DNA of 64,000 nt from Bacillus siamensis KCTC 13613 (GTDB taxonomy: Bacteria; Bacillota; Bacilli; Bacillales; Bacillaceae), in NCBI RefSeq assembly GCF_000262045.1, contig NZ_AJVF01000041.1, positions 525,477 through 589,476 on the forward strand, read 5' to 3'. The notes under the pieces were generated by a model. That model made no database searches and was not told the origin of the DNA. It saw only the letters and a list, made by a program, of their open reading frames with translations. Made by a program: the position numbers and the translations under genes. Shown here one piece after another: positions 29,782 to 36,235 of this stretch (its first letter is position 1; each line of letters begins with the position of its first letter).

Positions 29782-30963
29782 CTACACATATAACACGGGA
29801 GCTGATACTTTGATGATTTCGCCGTCTCTGATATAAAAGCGGGGGACGCGGCGGCTTAACGCAGATACGACTTCGTAGTTAATCGTACCGAGCATTTCGG
29901 CAATTTCATCAACGGAAATCTCGGCTCCTTTTTGTTTGCCGTAAATGACGACTTCTTCTCCTTGTTTGCCCTCACTATCACCCAAACTGACCATAATCAT
30001 ATCCATCGTCACTCTCCCCGCCACCGGCACTCTTCTGCCGCGGTGAAGAATAAACCCGCGGTTGGAAAGGGCGCGCGAGTAGCCGTCAGCATAGCCGATC
30101 GGAATTGTCGCGATGATTTCACCCGGTTCGGCGATATATGTGGCGCCATAACTGACGGTCCGGGGCTCTGTCACCATAGCTTTCACATAAGCGATACGCG
30201 CCTTTAAGCTGAGTGCGGGCGTGAGATCTACGAGGTTCAGCTCCTTTATATAAGCGGACGGGTATAGTCCATATAAACCGATGCCTAAACGGATCATATC
30301 GGCGCTGAATTCGGGAAAAGCGATAGCGGCGGCTGTGTTGCACATATGAACAGTAGGCAGCGGGATGTCTTGATTTTTTAAAAAGCGGAGAAAGCTGATA
30401 AACTTTTCATGCTGCAGCATTGTCAATTCAGTATCAGGTTCATCCGCTGTTGAAAAATGGGTAAAGATCCCGTCCCACGACAGGTATGTACTCGACTTTA
30501 GCGCTTTTACAACTGCTAAAAGGTCTTCTTCTGTGCGTACACCGAGCCGGCCCATTCCGGTATCCACATTGATATGAATGGACAGCCGTTTCGAATCAGC
30601 TTCTTTTTCCAATATCTGATTTGCTTTTTTGACCCAGCTGACTTGAAACGCTGATAATGTTATATTCCACAAGGCAGATTTTTTTACACAGCTGAGGGCT
30701 GTAAAGCCGAGCACAAGGATAGGTGCCTTAATTCCCGCTCTCCGTAACACAATTCCCTCTTCAACGCTGGCAACTGCGAGCTCGCTCGCGCCGCTTTCCA
30801 GTGCCTGCCGCGCTACTTCCACAGAGCCGTGGCCATAAGCATTTGCTTTTACGACGGCCATAATCTTCGACTTCTTCGGAATATGGCGGCGGATCGCCCG
30901 TACATTCTTTTTTATCGCATCAAGGTCAACTTCAATCCAAACTTCCCGGCAAAGTTTTTTCAT
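29782..30963 (-). CDS. Alanine racemase, YncD/Alr2 type
   Basis: A 393-aa fold-type III PLP enzyme converting L-alanine to D-alanine. The PLP lysine is K39 in MAVVKANAYGHGS. The barrel continues with INVDTGMGRLGVR and HFSTADEPD, and the C-terminal beta domain has the conserved GRVTMDMIMVSLG. It resembles B. subtilis YncD much more than Alr1 by my reading of the N- and C-termini (MKKLCREVWIEVDLDAIKKN, PVLYV). Alr2-type racemases are linked to spores in Bacillus, where D-alanine inhibits L-alanine germination. In 168 yncD is elsewhere on the chromosome, so its position beside spo0A and the GerP-like genes is unusual. The ribosome site is GGAAAGAAGG. Confidence 0.9.
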   Translation of the reverse strand: MKKLCREVWIEVDLDAIKKNVRAIRRHIPKKSKIMAVVKANAYGHGSVEVARQALESGASELAVASVEEGIVLRRAGIKAPILVLGFTALSCVKKSALWNITLSAFQVSWVKKANQILEKEADSKRLSIHINVDTGMGRLGVRTEEDLLAVVKALKSSTYLSWDGIFTHFSTADEPDTELTMLQHEKFISFLRFLKNQDIPLPTVHMCNTAAAIAFPEFSADMIRLGIGLYGLYPSAYIKELNLVDLTPALSLKARIAYVKAMVTEPRTVSYGATYIAEPGEIIATIPIGYADGYSRALSNRGFILHRGRRVPVAGRVTMDMIMVSLGDSEGKQGEEVVIYGKQKGAEISVDEIAEMLGTINYEVVSALSRRVPRFYIRDGEIIKVSAPVLYV

Positions 30964-31076
30964 CGCGATTCCTTCTTTCCTTAATGAGATTCAGTACTGA
31001 CGTGTTTTCATGCTTTCAATCTGCATTTTATTCACACTGAACTGAAATCATTCAAAACATGAGAAGGTGACCGCTG

Positions 31077-31157
31077 ATGTTTAAAATCAAGTTTTTGGGA
31101 AATCAGTGCGCCTGCTTTATTTATGCAGTAAGGGCTGCATGGCAGCCCTTAAATTGA
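31077..31157 (+). CDS. Candidate 26-aa peptide, unverified
   Basis: A short frame begins with ATG 6 nt after AAGGTGA, a good ribosome site, and encodes MFKIKFLGNQCACFIYAV plus eight more residues. Its end overlaps the antisense stop of the GerP-like gene and a hairpin. I know no family for it. It could be a chance frame in the intergenic region. Confidence 0.2.
   Translation: MFKIKFLGNQCACFIYAVRAAWQPLN
31130..31150 (-). terminator. Hairpin at the end of the first GerP-like gene
   Basis: AAGGGCTGC / GCAGCCCTT, a perfect 9-bp stem with a 3-nt loop overlapping the stop codon. No T-run follows on the minus strand, so termination may be inefficient and alr-type transcription could read through. 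Confidence 0.5.
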
Positions 31158-31361
31158 CTTCACAATATTCTGATCTGAAAATTGGTGTTCAAACATTTTG
31201 GACTGGCTTACAGCATTGTTTTGAATGACAATGCCGATATTTCCCCCTCCGGAACCGAAAACGGTTTTTGATGCAGTCAGCGGACTGATGGATATGGCGC
31301 CGCCAACATTGACAACTCCGTTTCCTGATACGTTGTTTATCGTAATCGGGCAACCGCTCAT
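31149..31361 (-). CDS. GerPA/GerPF-like spore germination protein, copy 1
   Basis: A 70-aa Gly/Ser/Asn-rich protein beginning MSGCPITINNVSGNGVVNVG. It has the GerPA/GerPF family pattern: short beta-rich N-terminus, SISPLTASKTVFGSGGGN, then an Asp/Gln-rich end (FSDQNIVKSI). GerP proteins form or modify the spore coat so that germinants reach the inner receptors. The ATG follows AAAGGAG by 10 nt. It is the neighbour and near-twin of the next gene (31486-31701); coding and upstream sequence are both duplicated. It lies upstream of the racemase gene on the same strand. Confidence 0.8.
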   Translation of the reverse strand: MSGCPITINNVSGNGVVNVGGAISISPLTASKTVFGSGGGNIGIVIQNNAVSQSKMFEHQFSDQNIVKSI

Positions 31362-31395
31362 TCTATTTTTTCTCCTTTCTCTCACAGTCTACTAT

Positions 31396-31409
31396 CTATA
31401 TGTACGCTG
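31396..31409 (-). promoter_or_regulatory. Shared promoter-like block, copy 1
   Basis: CAGCGTACATATAG (minus strand) lies 35 bp before the start of GerP-like copy 1 and is identical to a block before copy 2. CATATAG resembles a sigma-E/sigma-K -10 element; no clear -35 is seen. Confidence 0.45.
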
Positions 31410-31433
31410 TAATATGAAATAAGATTAAACAAA

Positions 31434-31464
31434 ACGGCAAAAAAAACCGGCTGCTGTGAGCCGG
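31434..31464 (-). terminator. Terminator after GerP-like copy 2
   Basis: CCGGCT-GCTGTG-AGCCGG. On the minus strand it is followed by eight T. Confidence 0.8.
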
Positions 31465-31485
31465 AAAGGGAGGGAAATACAGATA

Positions 31486-31701
31486 TCATAGTGTTTTCGT
31501 TACATTTTGATCAGAGAATTGCGAGTTTAGAGATTGAGACGTGCTGAATTGGTTTAATTGCAGAACAATACCTATATTTCCTCCTCCTGAGCCGTAGACG
31601 GTTTTTGATACGGTTAAAGGGCTTATCGAAAACGCCCCGCCGACATTGACAACTCCGTTTCCGGAAAGACTGTTAATCGTAATAGGAAAACCAGCCATCA
31701 T
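31486..31701 (-). CDS. GerPA/GerPF-like spore germination protein, copy 2
   Basis: A 71-aa paralogue of the preceding protein: MMAGFPITINSLSGNGVVNV, then SISPLTVSKTVYGSGGGN and FSDQNVTKTL. The two share most residues in the first 50 positions and diverge in the Gln/Ser-rich middle. The first ATG follows AAAGGAG by 7 nt. It has its own terminator, so each copy looks separately expressed. Family membership is by pattern; which GerP subunit it most resembles cannot be settled by eye. Confidence 0.8.
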   Translation of the reverse strand: MMAGFPITINSLSGNGVVNVGGAFSISPLTVSKTVYGSGGGNIGIVLQLNQFSTSQSLNSQFSDQNVTKTL

Positions 31702-31730
31702 ATACGGTCTCCTTTCTATTAATCTATTTA

Positions 31731-31744
31731 CTATATGTACGCTG
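31731..31744 (-). promoter_or_regulatory. Shared promoter-like block, copy 2
   Basis: The same 14 bases, CAGCGTACATATAG, 30 bp before the copy 2 start. Here the block continues as CATATAGTA, which fits the sigma-K -10 pattern CATANNNTA. Confidence 0.45.
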
Positions 31745-31795
31745 CAAATCAGAAATAGGAGTAAACAAAGCGGTAAAAAGTTATGAAACAAAAAA

Positions 31796-31820
31796 ACTGC
31801 CGGACGTCCGGCAGTTTTTT
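31796..31820. terminator. Bidirectional terminator next to yqiG
   Basis: ACTGCCGGAC / GTCCGGCAGT perfect palindrome flanked by A- and T-runs. It ends yqiG on the minus strand. Its T-rich tail sits 3 bp from the yqiG stop. Confidence 0.85.
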
Positions 31821-31822
31821 GA

Positions 31823-32941
31823 TTACTTTTCAAACGGCACCCAGCCGCCTGTATTCTGGATCATTTCCCATAACGGTTCAGGAAGTCGGTATTTCTCAAT
31901 TTCAGATGCTTTAATGGCTTTTTCGATTTCCTGTTCGCGGCCTTCTTTGACCAGCACCGCCCATTCAGGGTTAATTAAAATGACACGTCCCAGAGCCACC
32001 AGCGGAATCCCGCTTTCTAATACGGCGAGCGCTTCGTCCGCGGTATAGATGGAACCGACCGCCATCAGCGGCACTTTGTGGCCGACGCGTTCGTTTAATA
32101 AATCCATCCGTGTCCGTGAAGTATCTGCGCCGCGGCGGGCTTTGGAATTGACATCCATCAGTGAAATATGCAGATAATCCAAGTTTTCTTCCGCAAGTGC
32201 ATCAGCGAGCATGAATGTTTCTTTCATTGTAAGCCCCGGCGTTTCCGGCTCTTCAGGTGACAGACGGTAGCCGAGAACAAATGGATGTTCAGCGTGTGCA
32301 TCAATCGCCTGTTTGACAGCGTCAACGACTGCAAGCGGGAACGCAAGGCGCTTTTCATCGCTTCCGCCCCAGCGGTCTGTGCGCTGATTTGTTTTCGGAG
32401 AATAAAATTGTTGAATCAAGTATCCGTTTGCCCCGTGAATTTCTACACCGTCAAAGCCGGCTTCAATCGCTCTGCGTGTCGCTTCGCCGAATGCTTTTAC
32501 AATGTGCTCAATCTCTTGTTCAGTGAGAGCCCGGGAAGTTTGTCTGCCGTCTTCTTCTGAACCGCTTGGGCTGACGACGTCGTTATTCGGCACGAGTTCA
32601 GGAGGGCATTCCAATCCGCCATGGTGAATCTGCACAACGGCTTTCGCTCCTTGAGACTGGATCGCTTGAGCGAGTTTTTTCAAGCCGGGAATGTGAGAAT
32701 CATCATAGATGCCGGGCTGGCCGGGAAACGCTTTGCCGTCAGGTGTTACGTTTGCACATGCCGTAATGACCATGCCCATTTCTTTTGAACGGGGAGTAAT
32801 GTAGCTCAATTCACGTTCAGAAATCGTTCCGTCATCGTTTGAGGAATAGTGGGTCATCGGTGCAACGGAAATACGGTTTGGTATGGTAACGCCGCTTTCG
32901 AACGTAAAAGGTTCAAACAGCGGTTTATATGTTTGCTTCAT
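31823..32941 (-). CDS. yqiG: NADH-dependent flavin oxidoreductase YqiG (old yellow enzyme family)
   Basis: A 372-aa FMN-binding TIM barrel. Signatures are NRISVAPMTHYSSNDDG at the N-terminus, VQIHHGGLECPP, the active-site block GFDGVEIHGANGYLIQQFYSPKTNQRTDRWGG (about 165-196) and VALGRVILINPEW for phosphate binding. It should reduce activated C=C bonds or related electrophiles, but no natural substrate can be named. The position after spo0A agrees with B. subtilis, apart from the inserted racemase and GerP-like genes. Confidence 0.9.
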   Translation of the reverse strand: MKQTYKPLFEPFTFESGVTIPNRISVAPMTHYSSNDDGTISERELSYITPRSKEMGMVITACANVTPDGKAFPGQPGIYDDSHIPGLKKLAQAIQSQGAKAVVQIHHGGLECPPELVPNNDVVSPSGSEEDGRQTSRALTEQEIEHIVKAFGEATRRAIEAGFDGVEIHGANGYLIQQFYSPKTNQRTDRWGGSDEKRLAFPLAVVDAVKQAIDAHAEHPFVLGYRLSPEEPETPGLTMKETFMLADALAEENLDYLHISLMDVNSKARRGADTSRTRMDLLNERVGHKVPLMAVGSIYTADEALAVLESGIPLVALGRVILINPEWAVLVKEGREQEIEKAIKASEIEKYRLPEPLWEMIQNTGGWVPFEK

Positions 32942-33034
32942 TATTTCGCCTTCTTCCTTAAAAGTTTAACTCGTCCGTATTCTAGCTTATGTTTTAATTG
33001 TGTGCAATTATTTTGCTTGTTCTTCTTCCTGAGG

Positions 33035-33178
33035 TTATGACCGGCCGAACCATTTAAACGACTGGAACGGTTTTCTCCGTTCCTTTTCAGGGTCTTTATA
33101 CCCGCCTGAAATTTGATGGCCGATCGAGCTGAATATGACAGCGGCGGCGAATAGGAGAATGATTTTTTTCATATGCAT
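33035..33178 (-). CDS. 47-aa single-span peptide
   Basis: The peptide starts MHMKKIILLFAAAVIFSSIG, a membrane anchor or uncleaved signal, and ends in a basic tail rich in Lys, Arg, Pro and Trp. The ATG at 33178 follows AAGAAAG; longer in-frame starts lack a ribosome site. I do not recognise a family. It lies between yqiG and another small peptide, all on the minus strand, so all three could be co-transcribed. Confidence 0.5.
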   Translation of the reverse strand: MHMKKIILLFAAAVIFSSIGHQISGGYKDPEKERRKPFQSFKWFGRS

Positions 33179-33250
33179 ATCTTCTTTCTTATCTTTTACA
33201 AGGTTATTTATAAGCATACGCTTGTGTGAAAAAACCGTCAAATTTGTTTT

Positions 33251-33346
33251 TTATTCTTTTTTCCACTTTCCTGCGGCGAATATCGTTCCGATCTGAATCA
33301 CAACACTTAACAGAGCGCACACTGCCACAACTGTGTTGCTGTCCAT
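33251..33346 (-). CDS. 31-aa hydrophobic peptide, holin-like toxin type
   Basis: A 31-aa frame begins MDSNTVVAVCALLSVVIQIG, spans the membrane once and ends with KWKKE. The ATG follows GGAGG by 9 nt, one of the best ribosome sites in this region. Short Asp/Asn-start, single-span peptides with a Lys-rich end are typical of the putative holin-like toxins of type I toxin-antitoxin systems. I could not identify an antisense antitoxin RNA. It could equally be a small regulatory membrane peptide. Confidence 0.5.
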   Translation of the reverse strand: MDSNTVVAVCALLSVVIQIGTIFAAGKWKKE

Positions 33347-33439
33347 AGAAGACACCCTCCTTTTTGTTAGGTTAATGTATCATATGACAGCTGTCTCTGT
33401 TTTGACAAAACCGTAATGCGGTGTTTCATATTTTTCAAC

Positions 33440-33468
33440 AAAAAAGGGCGCTTTTTAGGCGCCTTTAC
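33440..33468 (-). terminator. Terminator of the XRE-DUF1232 gene
   Basis: AAAGGGCGC / GGCGCCTTT stem (one bulge). On the minus strand it is followed by a T-run. It overlaps the stop codon. Confidence 0.75.
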
Positions 33469-34097
33469 TTTTTTTTCAGCCGATGCAAAGCGATTTGAAC
33501 GGCGATGGCGTCATCCAGATAGCCGATCGGAAACATGTAATCCGGAATCACGTCTGTCGCTAAAATATAATACAGGAGCGCACTCCCTAGAATCGGGCGG
33601 TCTTCAGCCGGTGTTGATTCATCCATATATTGATGATGCATGTTTTTCAAGTGATCAATAAAAGGGCCGACACTTTCTTCATTATTCATTTTCTTTTGAA
33701 ACTCATCACAAATCAGGCGATGGCCCTGCTGGGTTTTGGCATATTGTTCATATCTGGTCAGCTCGCGTTCAATTTGTTCACGGGAAAAAGGCTGATCAAA
33801 CATCTCCGCCATGTTCAGCATATCCTGAATCGCGTGCATCGGATCTTGCGGCGCAGTCTCTTTTTCATGGCCGATGTCTATTCCTGACGCTTCAAGCAAT
33901 TCCTCCAGCGGGGTGCGGAGGTGCTTTGAAAATTCCTGAAGATGCTTTAAATTGGCCTTCTGCTTGCCGTTTATAATCCGGGAGATGGTGGCCGTATCAA
34001 TGTTGGCTAATGCGCCGAGTTTTCTCATGGAGAGAGAGTGCTTATCAAGCAGTGATTTTAAAAGGGGGCCCAATGTCTTATGTTCATTTTCTGCCAA
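33465..34097 (-). CDS. XRE-family regulator fused to a DUF1232 domain
   Basis: A 210-aa protein with an N-terminal helix-turn-helix of the XRE/Cro type (SMRKLGALANIDTATISRIINGKQKANLKHLQEFSKHL, about residues 18-56), a helical middle part and a C-terminal DUF1232 domain with its hallmark ILATDVIPDYMFPIGYLDDA, part of it hydrophobic. I chose TTG 34097, 5 nt after GAGGTGA. Longer in-frame versions start in the promoter region without a ribosome site. It is divergent from the YtaF-like gene across a perfect palindrome, so it is probably the local repressor and autoregulated. The signal it senses is unknown. Confidence 0.75.
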   Translation of the reverse strand: MAENEHKTLGPLLKSLLDKHSLSMRKLGALANIDTATISRIINGKQKANLKHLQEFSKHLRTPLEELLEASGIDIGHEKETAPQDPMHAIQDMLNMAEMFDQPFSREQIERELTRYEQYAKTQQGHRLICDEFQKKMNNEESVGPFIDHLKNMHHQYMDESTPAEDRPILGSALLYYILATDVIPDYMFPIGYLDDAIAVQIALHRLKKK

Positions 34098-34148
34098 GGG
34101 TGTCACCTCGTTTCCGCCGGAATGATGATAATCAGTCAATAATTTTTG

Positions 34149-34168
34149 CAGAAAAGGTACCTTTTCTG
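34149..34168. promoter_or_regulatory. Perfect 20-bp palindrome, operator candidate
   Basis: CAGAAAAGGTACCTTTTCTG equals its own reverse complement. It lies 52 bp upstream of the XRE-DUF1232 start and 77 bp upstream of the YtaF-like start, in the gap between the divergent genes. Confidence 0.65.
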
Positions 34169-34244
34169 TGCTGATGAATAGGATAGTGTAGATTGGAACA
34201 GCACAACATGTTGAAAAGACATCAAAGAATGGGGAGAACATAAC

Positions 34245-34877
34245 ATGGCTTGGTTATTGATTTTAGGTTTGGCAGTGTCCTCGAGCATTGATAATTTAGG
34301 AGTGGGGATGTCATACGGCATCAGAAAGATCAAAATATCGCACGCATCAAATATAATGATCGCTTTTATCTGTTTTTTATTCAGTTATATCGGAATTTAT
34401 TTCGGCAAATGGATTTCAGCCGTTTTCCCGGGCTTTTTTCCCGTTTTGCTGGCGGCTTTTATTTTATCTGTGATCGGCATTCGCATCATCCTGCTGGCCG
34501 TGCCGAGAAAAAAAGAAAATACAGCGCCTGCTGACACATCTGGAAAAAAAGGCCGTTTCGCCGGTCTGCTGCAGAATCCGGAGACAGCGGATGCTGACGG
34601 TTCGGGAGAAATCGGTATATTGGAATCCATGGTTCTCGGGGTGGCCGTATCCGCAAATGCGCTGACCAACGGATTAAGCGCGGGCCTGATCGGGCTTTCT
34701 CCCGCTGCCATTTCCATCACTGCGGCGATCGGAAGCTTTCTGACCATATGGATCGGCTGCATGCTTGGGAAAAAAGCTGCGTCACTGCGCATCGGTTCTT
34801 TCCATGTCGGACAGTTCAGCACGGTGCTGAGCGGAGTGATTATTCTCATCATTGCCGTCAATACGCTGCTCTTTTAA
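34245..34877 (+). CDS. YtaF/MntP-like membrane protein
   Basis: A 210-aa protein with about six membrane helices in two repeated halves, each opening with a polar motif inside a helix: SSSIDNLGVGMSYGIRKIKI (residues 12-31) and the later VAVSANALTNGLSAGLIGL. This internal repeat is the layout of the YtaF (sporulation membrane protein) and MntP (manganese exporter) families. The hydrophilic loop between the halves (about 88-125) carries Lys, Asp and Glu. It may export a cation; the acidic residues inside helices would fit. Whether it is the ytaF orthologue or a paralogue cannot be decided here. The ATG follows GGGGAG. Confidence 0.7.
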   Translation: MAWLLILGLAVSSSIDNLGVGMSYGIRKIKISHASNIMIAFICFLFSYIGIYFGKWISAVFPGFFPVLLAAFILSVIGIRIILLAVPRKKENTAPADTSGKKGRFAGLLQNPETADADGSGEIGILESMVLGVAVSANALTNGLSAGLIGLSPAAISITAAIGSFLTIWIGCMLGKKAASLRIGSFHVGQFSTVLSGVIILIIAVNTLLF

Positions 34878-34930
34878 GTTGTCCCGTTCATTTTATGAAA
34901 AGCTCAAAATAAATATGAATCATTCTGTTC

Positions 34931-34960
34931 GGGAGAGCGCATGACGGGCTCTCTTTTTTT
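34931..34960 (+). terminator. Terminator after the YtaF-like gene
   Basis: GAGAGC / GCTCTC stem with a seven-T tail. Confidence 0.75.
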
Positions 34961-35208
34961 GCCGATCTGTCATTTTTTCAAAATGAATAGAAAGTCGTCC
35001 GTTTCCGTTAAATTTTGCATATCCGGCCATAAGACAGAACCTTTTTCATGGACGGATCAGCTCGCTTTCTTTCTAAGTTCAGGTAATCAGCGGGTCAGAA
35101 AGCCTTTATTCCAAATATGGAAAAACGCTGGAGGGACGAAGGCGCCCTTTACAAATCCGCCATTCTGTACAAAGATAAAGCCGAATGAGAAAACGTGAGG
35201 TGATCTGT
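34961..35208. other. Gene-less stretch before yqiH
   Basis: I see no convincing gene, repeat or RNA here. A frame of 24 codons starting MEKRWRDEGALYKSAILYKD lacks a ribosome site and is preceded by a stop. It may be a decayed gene end or chance. The yqiH promoter should lie here but was not identified. Confidence 0.5.
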
Positions 35209-35502
35209 GTGAAGTCTGTCATCCTTCTGATCTTCACTGCATGGCTGCTGTCAGGCTGCGAGTATACCGCGGAGGCGGATTCGGCGCCGTCATTTACACA
35301 GGAAGGAACATTTATAAAAGCGGCCGGAAACGATATGATCGCACTGGAAATTGACGGAGAGCGGCACGAGGTGAAGGTGCCTTTTGCTAAGCGGCTTGAA
35401 TGTCAGTTTCTGCCTGAACATACGGCGGTGCAAATCACCTATAAAAAAGAGAGCAATGGACAATTACGGCTTGAAGAACTGAAAAAAGAAACAGATATGT
35501 GA
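35209..35502 (+). CDS. yqiH: Lipoprotein YqiH
   Basis: A 97-aa secreted lipoprotein. The lipobox LLSGC follows a short hydrophobic signal (VKSVILLIFTAWLLSGC), so the mature protein of about 80 aa begins with a lipidated Cys and is anchored outside the cell. The mature part contains a small beta-rich domain (GTFIKAAGNDMIALEIDGERH). I chose GTG 35209, 6 nt after GAGGTG; it gives the B. subtilis length. The upstream in-frame ATG has no site. The gene is followed 19 bp later by the amidase gene yqiI. Function unknown. Confidence 0.85.
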   Translation: MKSVILLIFTAWLLSGCEYTAEADSAPSFTQEGTFIKAAGNDMIALEIDGERHEVKVPFAKRLECQFLPEHTAVQITYKKESNGQLRLEELKKETDM

Positions 35503-35521
35503 AAAACGGGGAGGAAAAAAC

Positions 35522-36148
35522 GTGGGCCTACTGACAAAAAGCGCTGCTGCATTCGGTGCCGCCCTTCTTCTGCTTGCGCCGTCCGCTTATGCAGCCGAAC
35601 CTTTGCAAGGGAAGACCATCTATATTGATGCCGGCCATGGCGGAGAAGACAGCGGGGCCGGGGGAAATGGACTGCTGGAGAAAAACATCAATTTAGCGGT
35701 GTCAAACAAGGTAGCTGCCAAATTGGAAGCAGAAGGTGCAACACCTGTTGCGTCAAGGACTGACGATACTTTTTTGAGTTTGGACGAGCGGGTGGCGAAA
35801 GCAAGCGCCAGCCAATCCGATTTATTCGTCAGCCTTCATACGAACTCAGCCGTATCGACGGCATCGGGTACAGAAACGTATTTTAATTCAACATATGAAG
35901 GAGCAGACAGCGAAAGGCTTGCTTCTGATATCCAACAGCAGCTTGTCTCGTCTCTAGAGATGAGGGACAGAGGTGTAAAAGAAGCCCCTTTTTATGTCAT
36001 TACATATTCAAAAATGCCTAGTGTGCTGGCTGAATTAGGCTTTATCACAAATCCTCAAGATGCGGACAAGCTGAAAAATGCTGACGGGCAAGAACACGCT
36101 GCCGACGCCATTGTAAATGGAATCGAAACCTATTACAGCGGCCGATAA
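35522..36148 (+). CDS. yqiI: N-acetylmuramoyl-L-alanine amidase YqiI
   Basis: A 208-aa Amidase_3 protein that cleaves the amide between muramic acid and the peptide stem. It has a signal peptide (residues 1-24, ending SAYAAEP). Zinc-ligand motifs are IYIDAGHGGEDSGAGG, Glu in LLEKNINLAVS and His in VSLHTNS. The catalytic Glu is in SVLAELGFITNPQDA. It has no separate cell-wall-binding repeats, so it is short for the family. The start is GTG after GGGGAGG. It probably shares a transcript with yqiH. Confidence 0.92.
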   Translation: MGLLTKSAAAFGAALLLLAPSAYAAEPLQGKTIYIDAGHGGEDSGAGGNGLLEKNINLAVSNKVAAKLEAEGATPVASRTDDTFLSLDERVAKASASQSDLFVSLHTNSAVSTASGTETYFNSTYEGADSERLASDIQQQLVSSLEMRDRGVKEAPFYVITYSKMPSVLAELGFITNPQDADKLKNADGQEHAADAIVNGIETYYSGR

Positions 36149-36235
36149 TCGTAAAATATGTGTAAATAGCGCCCTCCTTACGTGCATAACGATTATAATA
36201 GAGAAAACCGATGACAAACACCTGAGGTGACACAT

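Noticed and set aside
30964..31076. Sigma-E-like promoter for the racemase gene (GAATAAA, 14 nt, CATGAAAA on the minus strand)
   Set aside because: The -10 matches too few consensus positions to be called.
34941..35198. 85-codon plus-strand frame after the YtaF-like gene
   Set aside because: Its start lies inside the terminator hairpin and the product has no coherent domain; not called as a gene.
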